NCBI RefSeq assembly: GCF_007655135.1
Contig: NC_045127.1
Coordinates: 5,961,001 to 6,025,000 of the forward strand
Source: Punica granatum
Taxonomy: Eukaryota > Streptophyta > Magnoliopsida > Myrtales > Lythraceae
Reading direction: 5' to 3'
DNA: 64,000 bases
Positions within the stretch are counted from its first letter, which is position 1. Each line of letters opens with the position of its first letter. Position numbers and translations under genes: made by a program. Below are positions 37,070 through 48,293 of the stretch, in pieces. Below the pieces are notes generated by a model. The model worked only from the letters and a program-made list of their open reading frames with translations. It ran no database searches and was not told the origin of the DNA.

Positions 37070-37593
37070 TAGGGGTGTGTGGGTCTAGGTATCATATTTT
37101 TTTTAATGATATCCGAATTCTACCCTTTAAGGGACATGTGCCAACCCCTATTGAATCATGGAGTCGAAACCTACTTGGAACATGTATTATACCACAGGTT
37201 CCAAGTATCATGTTGGAATCTATAAATCTTTTTGTCTCGCTAAATAAAACAGAAATTGTCTCATCCATAATCAATAACCATGTAAAATAAAATGTCGACA
37301 TAGATTTACATTTTTTTTAAAAATTAATGACTATATTTTTAAATATAGGAATATCTAAATATAACTAATGGGGAAAATTATTATCCGGATTCGGATATCA
37401 GTTCAAATTCCGGTTCTAGTACCCTATATGCACGAATTGGAATCGAAACCAGTGAAAACCGAAACCGTGAAAACCGATGTCGTATTTTAATATTCGGACC
37501 CTATCATATTTTCAATACGAGCTACTCGGACTCTACTCAAACGGATAGATTCCAACATGTTTCGGATATACTCGGTATCCATGCACACCCCTA
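37070..37593. mobile_element. hAT-like non-autonomous element, copy 1
   Basis: Begins TAGGGGTGTG and ends CACACCCCTA, a perfect 10 bp inverted repeat. Interior 'catgtattataccacaggtt' is the reverse complement of sequence near 40700-40720 in copy 2. TAGGGGTG-type ends are common among plant hAT elements. The flanking 8 bp (agtatgaa and agtactag) agree at five positions only, so the target duplication is doubtful. No transposase. Confidence 0.6.
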
Positions 37594-40262
37594 AGTACTA
37601 GGTCGAGCTTGACTCTATTGTAAAAAAATTCCCCAAGATGGTTCGGTATTACATTGATCTGGGGGAGATTAAATACTATTACACCTTTATCATGCTTCTT
37701 CTAGTGAGGGAAGAGACTATAAGGAATCTTCAATGTTAATTTGTAACACTATTGAAGGTTTGTAAGATGAAAATGAGAAAGTAAAAAATAAAATACTTTA
37801 ATAAAGTTACGTGAAATTGACGGTTCATATTAAATGAGGAGTGATCTAAGAACTCATATCGATTTTGTACGGTATCAAAAACACTAAAATTATAAATGTA
37901 AAATTTGGAAACAAACAAAGTCTTGCCATCATGATGTGTTAGCATGACTAACATTTTATAGAAGAAAATTTTAAATGATCCCACTTTACAATGACGTGAT
38001 AAGAAACAATTAATAAAATTATTTCAATTAAGAATACTTATCACAATTAAGTAATAATTAACTCTTATTATTCTATCTACTGTAATTTAATTTATACTTT
38101 CTGACGAGGACCTAGAATTTAACGATTTAATTGAAGGCTAATCCTTGGCAACCGCAAATAAATGCGCATCGAGCGGCAATTAATGACGTTGGGAGTGTCG
38201 ATCGACGAGCCGAGGCGCGTGGACGTGGAAAGAAACGGCCGAAGAAGGGGTCATAGTGTGGGTCCTACGGGGAGTAAAAAATCAGGGGCGGAGTAGGACT
38301 AGGCTAATAAGGTGGGGTGGGGGAGAAGCTGTCCTTTTCCGTGATGCCGTACACTCGTACGAAGCAGACAAAGTGCAGGGCGGGCCCCACATGGAAAGCA
38401 CTGACACGACGTGACTTCATTGTCACCTGCTCGCATTCGGACATGGAATTCCACTGTGCCCCGATATCCACGTCACTCATTCATTTTCCATAGATGATAT
38501 GAAATGTTTGCTTTGCTCGTGTTTATCCTTTCCCCTTTTCACTCTACTAAATTTTTTTAATTAAAAAAAGAGGAAAATATCTTTCTTTAATCAAAATTTT
38601 TTTTGATGAATTTCTTTAAACAAATTAGTATACGAATATTGTTTCTTATTAAGTAAGATTTCGCAATCGAGTCTTATAATGGAAAGAGTTCTCGATTATA
38701 TAATTTTATCATTTGGTAGGCTGATTCATTTCGAACACGTGATTTAAAATGACAAGTTTGAGGGAACTACGCTTATATACTACAAACAAATACAGGTACA
38801 GAAGAAATAAAAGGAAAGTACTAGGCGTGCCCAGAAGTAAGACTACGAGAATGTGATCAACATGAGTGTAAACTCTCAGAGGAGATATAATAGAGATCTT
38901 CTGTTGCACTTGCAGTTTTACGGCCATCGAATAATTGGCTTATGGGTCACGTACTTGTTCGAGGTTAAACCACTCTTCCATCTTGAAGCCGGGTAAGGTT
39001 ATGTTTTTAACTTACTAATAATATAGCTAGAGCCGTTCTAGTGTATGGGAAGTTGAAAATTTTTGAACACCTATATGTGCCAAACCCTACCCAATAGGTT
39101 TCAACGGTTTTAAATCATTATTTTTGTTTTTCACGTGGAATATGCATTTATCCAATAAATTCATCAAATTAGGAGAGTATAGCACGCTAAACCTAACCCA
39201 TCTATTATTTTAGTAGATTTAATTAATAATATCTTTCCCATTTCTATTTTAAATCCAACATTATAGTTTTGAGATTTTGACTAATTTGCGTTAGTTTGCC
39301 GTACTCTTCTGTTTCTTCCCTCATACCTCTTTCCAGGAAATTCGGTACTATAGATCGTGGAAGCTACGGTTAATTATTTGACGAGAAAAATCAAACGGAG
39401 GGAAGTTCATCCATCTCCATCTGTTTGAATTCAAATATATATACATATATAGATATTGCTTGTTCCATGCGTTAGGTGTGTCGGAAAATTCGGGAAACCA
39501 TCTGGATGTTCCCGACCGTTGTCGTGTGATATACGAAGCGCATAGAGAGTGGTCTTCGGAGATCTTTCCTGGATGTGATCTGATAGGAGCATTGTCCCAA
39601 ATCGATACGGTCGCATTAAGCTTATAAAGACGAGACAATTCCAACCTCAATTATTGACATGACATAAGCTCGGAGTACGAGTGCCACGGGTACTTAAATA
39701 CATACATCCAATAAATTCTCCCGAAGCTTCTAAGGGGGTTAGGTAATTTCAACCTCCAAACGAGTCAAACCGTACAACTGTGGGAGGAATTTAAGTCAAA
39801 GACCCCGTGCATTGATTATTATCAACCGCAATGCTTGACTTCTCTTATCATAGCGGCTTCGCCTTTTATTGATTTACTATATTAATTATTATATACGGTG
39901 ACTAGCAATAGGTTGGGGCCCGTCCCATGCCTAATTCCTCGAGCCCCCGCTTGTCGATTGCCAACATCAGGTCCCGTGACGAGTGATTGAGATTTGAGTC
40001 AGTTGTCTTGACATTCTAAATTTAAAATCTCTTTGTGCAATCACAGTTATCAGAAAGTTAGACTTGCGTTTGTTATGAGATAACAAGAGACTAATTGAAA
40101 AGGAGAGATGCTAAAACCTCCGAATTCGGCAGTGCCGAATCTCTCTCACAGAGCAATCATGTAATTACATTGAAAACTAGGGGCACTTTTAAAGAAGAGA
40201 GGATCGGAGGTTTTTCTTCCAAAAACTTTCGGTGGAAAAACAATTTCCTCATTGAAAAATGA
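37594..40262. other. Intergenic region between hAT-like elements
   Basis: Contains a diverged copy of the 176 bp MITE family (about 37974-38120) and a GC-richer stretch at 38150-38480 ending in AT-rich DNA. No recognised gene on either strand. Confidence 0.35.
37974..38120. mobile_element. Further copy of the ~176 bp MITE family
   Basis: Left end GAAAATTTTAAATGATC plus 'aatgacgtgataag' matches the left end of the copy at 17164. The interior 'aattaataaaattatttcaa' and the right-hand 'ctgacgagg' are related but degraded. Shorter than the intact copies. Confidence 0.5.
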
Positions 40263-40845
40263 TAGGGGTGTGCACCGGTACCGGATATATTCGGAACCGG
40301 TCGGAACCTACCCGTTAGGGTAGGGTCCAGATAACTCATATTGAAAATAGGGTAGGTTCCGGATATTAAAATCAGGAACCGGTGAAAATTGATTCCGGTT
40401 CCGATTCTTGTTTACAGGGTATCCGAAACCGGGTATTTATAATAAAAAAGAAGTAGAGGAGGAAATAGTAAAGTTATTGTCTCCTCTAATAAATCAAAAC
40501 ATATGTACTTTATCATGTGTAATCGTATTATAGATGTTTAATTTTGTCGATGAATTGATGAGACATTATTTTTTTGTTGTTGTTGTGGATTAATCTAAAT
40601 CTTTGTTGATATTCTATTTGGAGTGTTTACTGATTATGTATGTGACATTTTCTATAGTAAGACAAAAAAATTTACAGGTTCTAACAGGGTACCTGGAACC
40701 TGTGGTATAATACATGTTTCGGGTAGGTTTCAGTTTCAGAATTCAACATGGTAGGGTCCGGTTCCAAAATTTTGAAACATGTATCTTATAGGATAGGGTT
40801 CGGATATCGTGAAAAATACAGTGTACCCGAAACCGATCACCCCTA
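40263..40845. mobile_element. hAT-like non-autonomous element, copy 2
   Basis: Starts TAGGGGTGTGCACCGG and ends CACCCCTA. The flanking 8-mers aaaaatga and aaaaatat agree at six positions, compatible with a decayed 8 bp hAT duplication. It shares interior segments, reverse-complemented, with 37070-37593, including the 'acctgtggtataatacatgt' region. No coding capacity. Confidence 0.6.
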
Positions 40846-41339
40846 AAAAATATATCAAATGGGAATTCCACAATTGAAATAATTTCGCCGAATTTTAAGC
40901 TTTCATGTAAGAAAATTGAAAGATTATGGGCACCCATGTTAGGTTTGTTTATATAGGGACCTTTTAGGGGCCTCCATTGTGAGTCATGGTGTGCGTGGGT
41001 GGAGGATCTACTCGACTTGGAAGGTTCATGTAAGTTAATTGACTCTTTTCGATCCTTAACACCTTGGTGATGGGTTACTCACTATGAGGGTAGCTACGAC
41101 ATGCATATTGGTGATCTAATATCGGGACTACGCTAATAGACGTTCGTACCAGATAGTGAGATAGAATCTGACTGCTGGTACGATATGAAAATGGAACGCC
41201 GGTGCGAGATAATATTGCAGGTTCGTGCATGATGTATTATTTCTTCCACAATAATGACATGCATGCCGTATACCTTACTGGACCCAGGTAGTTGCTTGCA
41301 GGGGCTTTGGATCATGCTGGAACATTACACTGATAGAGA

Positions 41340-41409
41340 TGGGCCTTAACGAGCCCAATGGGCCAACAAAAGGGAAATCTTTTGGGGCGATTATGAGACC
41401 ATTTGGGCC
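41340..41409 (+). promoter_or_regulatory. Three TGGGCC (site II-like) motifs upstream of aminotransferase
   Basis: TGGGCC at 41340, 41359 and 41404, 160-230 bp before the start codon. Such motifs are typical of TATA-less, TCP-regulated plant promoters, and no TATA box is visible between them and the ATG. Confidence 0.5.
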
Positions 41410-41491
41410 CTCCCTGCCTCTTAAAAACTGTAGGGGCAATTCGAAATAATATTAAACTACAGGGGGGGAAAATTAAATTCACAGAGTAGCC

Positions 41492-41530
41492 ATGGGCGTT
41501 TTGAGCAGAGCAGTGGCCCGAAGAAGATAA
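41492..41530 (+). CDS. Upstream ORF (12 codons) in aminotransferase leader
   Basis: ATGGGC to TAA encodes a 12-residue peptide, MGVLSRAVARRR. It ends 41 bp before the main ATG and is out of frame with it. If the transcript begins upstream of 41492, this ORF could reduce translation of the main frame. The ATG context (agccATGG) is strong. Confidence 0.35.
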   Translation: MGVLSRAVARRR

Positions 41531-41571
41531 GCCGGTGGAGCCCTGAGCTGAAGTTGCAGTGAGAGAGAGAG

Positions 41572-44500
41572 ATGATGAAGGAGAAGCTTTCCACTGTAGC
41601 GAAGACCTTCACCCCATCGCCCATTCAGCAGCTCTCGCTCCTCGCGCAGAGATGCAACGCCATCAACTTGGCCGAGGGCTTCCCCGACTTCCCTGCCCCT
41701 CACCACATCAAAGCCGCCGGCATCTCCGCCATCAACTCCGACTTCAACCAGTACAGGTCTAGATCCTTCTTCATTAGCATTTTACCACCATAACTGAAGT
41801 CTCGCCATGGTATGACCTTTTCTTTCAAATGCTCTGCCTCTTGCTAATGCTAAGTTCAATGTTTGCATTGTATGTGTTCTATTTATTGTTGCTGAAACTA
41901 TGTATGGTTGAAGGCACGTTCAAGGAATATGCGACCGCTTGGCGGAGATACTGAAGGATACGCACGGATTGGAAGTTGATCCTTTGACTGATATTGCCAT
42001 TTGCTGTGGTCAGACTGAAGCATTCGCCGCTGCCACGTTCTCAAGTGCGTGTTACTCAGATAATCAGCCTTTGGGCTAAGATGAATCATCTCAATCCAGC
42101 TGATTTGAATTCCCGGTTTTGCTGATTTTACTCCTGTTGCTTGGTCTAGTAATCGACCCTGGTGATGAAGTTATACTGTTCGAACCCGCTTTCGAGACAT
42201 ATGGGGGTTGCATTTCTCTGGCTGGGGGTGTTCCGGTGAGCTTATTGAACACTATCATGAGATATTTGGTTTGTGATTTTGATTTGTGCGTGTAGATCAA
42301 TCTCATTTTGTTCTAAATTGCAGTGTGCTTGTGCGTGTGTGACGTGTTGATGTTACAGGTATATGTGGCACTTGACCCCCCTTACTGGACTCTGGATGCT
42401 AAAAAGCTCTTAAATTCATTCACGAACCGAACAAAAGCTCTTGTGCTGAACAGGTGAGGATTCACGTTTTCTTGAAGTTTAATGAGAGCGAACTGACAAT
42501 CTCTTTACAAAATGGTCTTTGAAACACATTATTGAGAAAGACGGACTCAAGAGCAATTGCGTGTATCGAGTCTTTAGTTTTCGGTTTGTCAAGCGATTCA
42601 GTTAACCGGTTGTTGCCTTTGGGGAAAAATGGTAACTTACAATCTAGCTTGTTGCGTATTACAGAGATAAAACTGATATTAGAATGGTGCAGTCCTCACA
42701 ATCCAACTGGGAAGGTCTTCACTCGGGATGAGCTTGAGGTTATTGCTGGAGCTTGCCGCATGAACGACTGCCTAGCTGTAACTGATGAGGTACTACTACT
42801 AGTCTTCTCTAGCTAATTTAACACTATGATGTAGATTTCATTAGCCGTTAAGATGCGGACTTATGACTGATTGACTCTCATGCCATTATGTTCTTTTGTG
42901 GTTATTTCGACTTCAGCGAGAATGCTTTTACTATTGATTGTGATATAGCACCTGCACTTGCGGGTAAGGGCGGGTTCTCCTTGTTAATTCCATGCTATTT
43001 CACCATTTCACTATAGGGACCATATTTACAAGAAATAAGACCCTCTTAGGGCACATTAATGGTTTAGGTAGCACTTTTTCTATGGCAGTCTGTGATAAAG
43101 CTGGACAGGATGCAATACTATGGTTAGGAGGATATAGATATATATGTATATACTGATAGTGCAAACCATTGTTCATATACTTAAGCAGCCTTTTCTTTTT
43201 TTTGGTTCAAATTCAGCAGTGCTCTTCTCATTAATAATCCCGAAAAAAAAAAATCAAAAGCCCGCTAATATGGGCTTCAATTCAAAAGAAATTAGCCAGA
43301 ATATGACTAACCCGGTTAGAAAAGAGAACGCAGGCCCGAAAGCTAATACTCAAAAATGGAAAGCTGCGACAGAATTTGAAACTATAATCCCCCAATTAAG
43401 CAGCAACTTTTCTTGGTATTCGTTTTTGACTCTGCTCTCAGATTCTTCATTTACATCAGCCTTCCTTTCACAAAGTTTCTTATGGAGTTCCAAACTCTCC
43501 CTAGATGCCTCTTCTTCATTATGAACCACTAAATTCCTTTCAGCCCATACATAGTAGTAGACAAAGGCATGCTGCAGAAGCTTTAGATGGACAGTTTGAA
43601 TAGCTTTCCATATTGAGTTCGAGGAAGCCCACTGAATTCCATGTGCCAATTTCCTGCATCTCTTGTAATCCCAATAGGGTTGTTTGTAGTTGAGGGCCGC
43701 AACTTGCATTCCATCATTTCCCATCATTTAATGATTCCTCTGCCTTTTCAATTGGACATGTTCTCCATATTGCTCTTCTCCCCAAAATTTGTTTATATCA
43801 ACTGATACAACAAAGATTTCATTTACTATGAAAGAGAACTTCGTTTCTAATTGTACTTAGAAATTCCCGCTTTCTAATGTTTTCAGGTGTATGAGTATGT
43901 AACTTATGATGGCATAAAGCATGTATCGCTTGCCTCACTTGCGGGAATGCAAGAGAGGACGATCATTACCTCTTCGCTATCTAAAACTTTCAGCGTCACA
44001 GGTACTTGTTTGAGTTCTATCGTAACATAGAACTTTAGAATTGCAAAGATGCAGAAAGTCCTGCGGTACAGCTTTTTCCTCGAGTCGTTCTTTTCCCATT
44101 ACATACATAATGTGATTTGAGTGTTTAAGTGTCAGTAATTACATTTGTCGTGAAAATGGCTCTCAACTCTTCTATTTTGCTATGTTATAACACTACAGGT
44201 TGGAGGATTGGGTGGGCAATTGCTCCTGCTTTGATTGCCTCTACGATTAAGAACATTCACATCAGACTAACAGATTCAGCTCCAGCACCATTCCAAGAGG
44301 CTGCCCTGACTGCTCTAACATGTCAGCCCCCGTATTTTGAATCACTAAGACAAGTTGGTTAGAAAGACCCTTCTCTCCTCTAGGCCTTATGAACTTGAAA
44401 TCCACAAATTGGCTTGGAATTTAGGCATTTAGACTAATAGTTTGTTGTCCTTTACCAATCCCAGGATTATGAATCAAAGCGAGATTTTCTGGTCAAGCTT

Positions 44501-44940
44501 CTTGTTGGGGTTGGTTTTAGGATCCGATCCAAGCCCCAGGGATCCTTCTTCTTGTTTGCCGAGCTTCCTGAGAACTGCCTTCTTTCCGATGTGTGATCCT
44601 TTTCCTTCATTATATCTATTATATAAATCTCAGTGCGCTTCTGTTTAAACCATGAAATGTGTCTTTCATCAATGCCGTTCTATTTAAACCATGAAATGTG
44701 TCTTTCAAGGTTGAATGTGTCAAGAAACTGATTGAAGAGGCAGGGGTGGTTGCTGTCCCAGGATGCGGTTTCTTCCCTTCAATTTCCTGTCCGTCAGAGG
44801 ATTCGCACACGGTCGCAGGAAACCAATTCAACTACCAGAACAGATTTATAAGGTTCGCTTTCTGCAAAAGTGATGCGACGTTGTCTTCTGCTGCACTGAA
44901 GCTGGGTGAGTTCATGAAAGCAGTAGGTCCGCTCGGGTGA
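41572..44940 (+). CDS. Kynurenine/glutamine aminotransferase-like PLP enzyme
   Basis: A class-I/II PLP-dependent aminotransferase like plant homologues of kynurenine-oxoglutarate transaminase (e.g. Arabidopsis At1g77670). It would transfer an amino group from an amino acid to a 2-oxo acid. Exons: 41572-41756, 41914-42044, 42150-42235, 42359-42453, 42693-42789, 43887-44001, 44199-44353, 44465-44590, 44710-44940, giving 406 aa. Visible: 'INLAEGFPDFPAP' near the N-terminus, 'SPHNPTGK' at 166-173, Asp197 in 'VTDEVYEY', PLP lysine Lys231 in 'SSLSKTFSVTGWRIGW' and substrate-carboxylate Arg378 in 'RFIRFAFCKSD'. All key residues are present. The N-terminus starts right at the conserved fold with no clear transit peptide, so cytosolic location is likely. 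Intron 5 (1097 bp) carries an antisense LINE fragment. Exact substrate is not known; methionine or phenylalanine transamination is also possible. Confidence 0.93.
43191..43800 (-). mobile_element. LINE 3' fragment, antisense in aminotransferase intron 5
   Basis: The minus strand from about 43727 to 43350 encodes a LINE C-terminal region: 'YWDYKRCRKLAHGIQWASSN', 'SIWKAIQ', 'LKLLQHAFVYYYVWAERNLV'. These are the usual plant LINE features after the zinc-binding domain. A 3' UTR and an A-rich tail (T-run at 43191-43203 in plus sense) follow. It is 5'-truncated; the left limit near 43800 is approximate. It accounts for about half of the intron. Confidence 0.7.
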
Positions 44941-45034
44941 ATAATTTGAGATCGATTTTCGACATGGAGTAATCTGTCCATCTACATTAAGTGAAAAGTG
45001 TGATGGAGATTTGACATAAGATATGGAGATACCT

Positions 45035-45480
45035 TGACTAGGTTTTCGTGTCAATGGATTGTCTAATTCTCACTAATTCAGGTGATTTGCTTGAGTTGTT
45101 TCATTGAGAGATTGCCACCCATTGATCAAATAAAAAATTGAGGCCTTTATGAACGAAAATTGAAGGTTGTATGCAACAGTTATGGTCTCATTGCTGACAA
45201 TTATATTGTTCCAGATAACAAACTGATATATTTACGAATTATGACATCAAAATCACGGATGATGATAGGTTTTCGTATGTGACGATAATGCAGATGTCGA
45301 TGGCTGGAGAAAAGCTTTCTGGATGCATGAATCTCATTTACTAATAGCTATTTAGTCATAGTATGCCGCTATGAATATGCATGTCAATTACTTACTATCA
45401 TTCCTCCTCTCACTTTTTCCATTTCCTTGAACCATATGTGGAATCATATGCGGTTCATTGACCTCCACATCTTATGACCA
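45035..45480. repeat. Diverged repeat, copy A, just after the aminotransferase
   Basis: Matches copies B and C in order: 'ggttttcgtgtcaatgga', 'gagttgtttcattgagag', 'attgatcaaataaaaaattg', 'tatgacatcaaaatca', 'tgcatgaatctcatttacta', 'gacctccacatcttatgacc'. It begins about 95 bp after the stop codon and may lie in the 3' UTR. Clearly older than B and C. Confidence 0.7.
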
Positions 45481-46290
45481 TGGGGTCAATCTATTTTAAT
45501 TGATATATAATATGTATTTGCTATATTATATATATATATATATATAAGTTCATTTGACAAGGTTTTTATGTCAATGTATTTTCTAATTCCCACCGGTTCA
45601 GTTGAGTTTAAGTGCTCGAGTTGTTCATGGAGAGGTCGTTGCCATTGATCAAAGAAAAAATTGAAGCCATTGCGGATAACAGTCGAAGCTCGTAGACAAC
45701 AATTGGTTTCTTTGTCAAACAATTATCTACTGAAAACAAATAAAACTTGAATTTTAGGAACTATGACATCAAAATCATGCGACGACGTTAAATTTCCGTA
45801 TTCACTGATAATCTAAATTCGGTGGTGCATGTCAAATAAAAATACCTTTCCGGGTGCATGAATCTCACTTACTAGTAACTAGTCAGCCGTATGCGAATAA
45901 GCATGTCGATTACTTACCACCCCATGCCAAAAAAGAGTCAATTTCTGGACCCCAATTATAGATTTTCAAGAGTGACTAAACCGTGCGTGGAAGCATGTAT
46001 ATTCTGTTCATTGACCTCCACATCTAATAACCATCGGACGTGTTCTAAGGGACGATGCAATTTTCCATATATCTTATCTATATTTAGGTAACCTCTTGGC
46101 CTTGGGTTTACTTTATTGGTTAGACAAATTTTATTTGGATCTTTGTATAACAGCTAATGAAGGATTTGATCGACATATCCTGTCGATGGTCCTACTCAAT
46201 TGCTAATAACTTCATCACGGACGTCCAATGTCTTGATAAGTCCCATCAAAATCCTTAATATTTTGTCCGTATTTCGCGGACTCATATTGA
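45460..46290. repeat. Repeat copy B (near-identical to copy C)
   Basis: From 'gacctccacatcttatgacc' (45460) to 'cgcggactcat' (about 46285) this matches copy C at 46693-47410 almost base for base over the first ~520 bp. It overlaps the end of copy A because monomers share the 'gacctccacatct' junction. Confidence 0.85.
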
Positions 46291-46692
46291 TTCCTTGTTC
46301 GAGGCCTCGGTGCATTCATTTTCCGCATTAGAACTGATTTTATTGCGTGTACATACGTATAATTATAAAAGCCGAAACGAAACGTAAGATAATGCCGTGT
46401 AATATATAATTAGCCCATCGTTGAGTGACTTTTAAAATCTTATCAATCAATGCAAAAAATAATTTAATATTATTAAGTCACATTATTATTATCAAGAAAC
46501 TTTAAAAAAAATTCATTTAGGAATGATAAAAAGTTATCACAATAAAAATTTTAAAAAATAATTATATATTATCAATTTTATTCTTTTTTTTTTTTTTGCA
46601 AAATTGCCCCCAACTCCTCTCTCTCCTCCTGCAAGCTCTCTCTCTTCTCCCTTCCATGGCCGGTTACTTTCCGCCTTGAATCGAAGCATAGG
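46291..46692. other. Spacer between repeat copies B and C
   Basis: AT-rich, with a short C/T-rich patch (46600-46680) containing an ATG in 'ttccatggccgg'. It encodes nothing recognisable. Confidence 0.3.
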
Positions 46693-47410
46693 GACCTCCA
46701 CATCTTATGACCATGGGGTCAATCTATTTAAATTGATATATAATATGTATTTGCTATATTATATATATATATATATATAAGTTCATTTGACAAGGTTTTT
46801 ATGTCAATGTATTTTCTAATTCCCACCGGTTCAGTTGAGTTTAAGTGCTCGAGTTGTTCATGGAGAGGTCGTTGCCATTGATCAAAGAAAAAATTGAAGC
46901 CATTGCGGATAACAGTCGAAGCTCGTAGACAACAATTGGTTTCTTTGTCAAACAATTATCTACTGAAAACAAATAAAACTTGAATTTTAGGAACTATGAC
47001 ATCAAAATCATGCGACGACGTTAAATTTCCGTATTCACTGATAATCTAAATTCGGTGGTGCATGTCAAATAAAAATACCTTTCCGGGTGCATGAATCTCA
47101 CTTACTAGTAACTAGTCAGCCGTATGTGAATATGCATGTCAATTACTTACCACCCCATGCCAAAAAAGAGTCAATTTCTGGACCCCAATTATAGACTTTC
47201 AAGAGTCAATTTCTGGACCCCAATTTTTTTAACCATCGCACACGTTCTAAGGAGGACGATGCAATTTTCCATATTTAGGTAACCTCTTGGCCTTGGGTTT
47301 ATTTTATTGGTCGGACAAATTTTATTTGGATCTTTGTATAACAGCAAATGAAGGATTTGATCCACATATCCAAATTTTATTTGGATCTTTGTCCGTGTTC
47401 GCGGACTCAT
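46693..47410. repeat. Repeat copy C
   Basis: Near-identical to copy B until about 47210, then rearranged. 'gtcaatttctggaccccaat' is duplicated within it (47169 and 47204), and ~90 bp present in B near 46170-46265 are replaced by a second 'attttatttggatctttg'. Includes the same (AT)n run as B. Confidence 0.85.
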
Positions 47411-48262
47411 AAAAAAAATCTACTGATTAAATTAATATGTGCAGAAGTCAGCTAAGGCCCTTAATACAACTTTTCTTGCCCCTAAGGAGAATAGATGTCC
47501 AATCTCCGGAACTGATATCCATGTTGGAAAACAAACGGAGTCTTGGTGACAAAATTATTACAACCAGAGCGTTTGATATTTTCGGATTACAATCACGTGT
47601 CTTGAATACTACTAAAATAACTTATATATATTTTTTCCCTTTAATGTCTATATAAGTGATCTTTGGTTAGGTGGAGGGTGCGTCCACCATTCTTCGTCCA
47701 ACCTATGTAAGCTGGGCGTAACATTCGACAAGCGAATGATGGTATTATAGCATTAGGGTCCCGATCTGCTCTTGTTACTGAACAAGATATATTGTTGTTG
47801 ACTCATTCAAAGCAATTAAAACGATGTGAATTGGCAGAAGTTGGACATTATCAATTATCATAAAATTCAACTTCGATGAAGGAGGAAAATTATGACACAC
47901 ACACACACATATATATGTTGTGACCCAAAGGGTCAATTATTGCTTTTTTTTTTCTTTTCTTTTCTTCAATGATCAACACTTCAATTGAATTAATTTAACT
48001 TGAACATTTTTTGGCATGAGGATTGAAATTTCAAATGAGGTCGAATTGGGTTCATATTAAAAAGTATGTCAATATATTATACATTAATAAATAGACGATT
48101 TTTCTAAATTATATTTGCCTTTTTTGAAATGAGAGATTTCAAAACAAAAGGAAAGAAAAAAAGAGTAAAAAAGTGAACACTTCCTTGCGTATGTCACGAG
48201 ACTTCATCCGTCTGACCCAAAAACACCATGAAAATTGGAAAAATTATGAATATTTAATCGCA

Positions 48263-48293
<31 letters not shown>

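Larger units (their letters stand above)
40846..41571. other. Spacer and promoter region of the aminotransferase gene
   Basis: Holds the presumed promoter and 5' UTR of the aminotransferase gene. Features called separately are the TGGGCC motifs (41340-41409) and an upstream ORF. No other gene is seen. Confidence 0.4.

Noticed and set aside
45486..46955. Two identical ~75-codon minus-strand frames
   Set aside because: Identity reflects the copy B/copy C DNA duplication, the peptide ends in an (AT)n microsatellite, and copy A does not preserve it.
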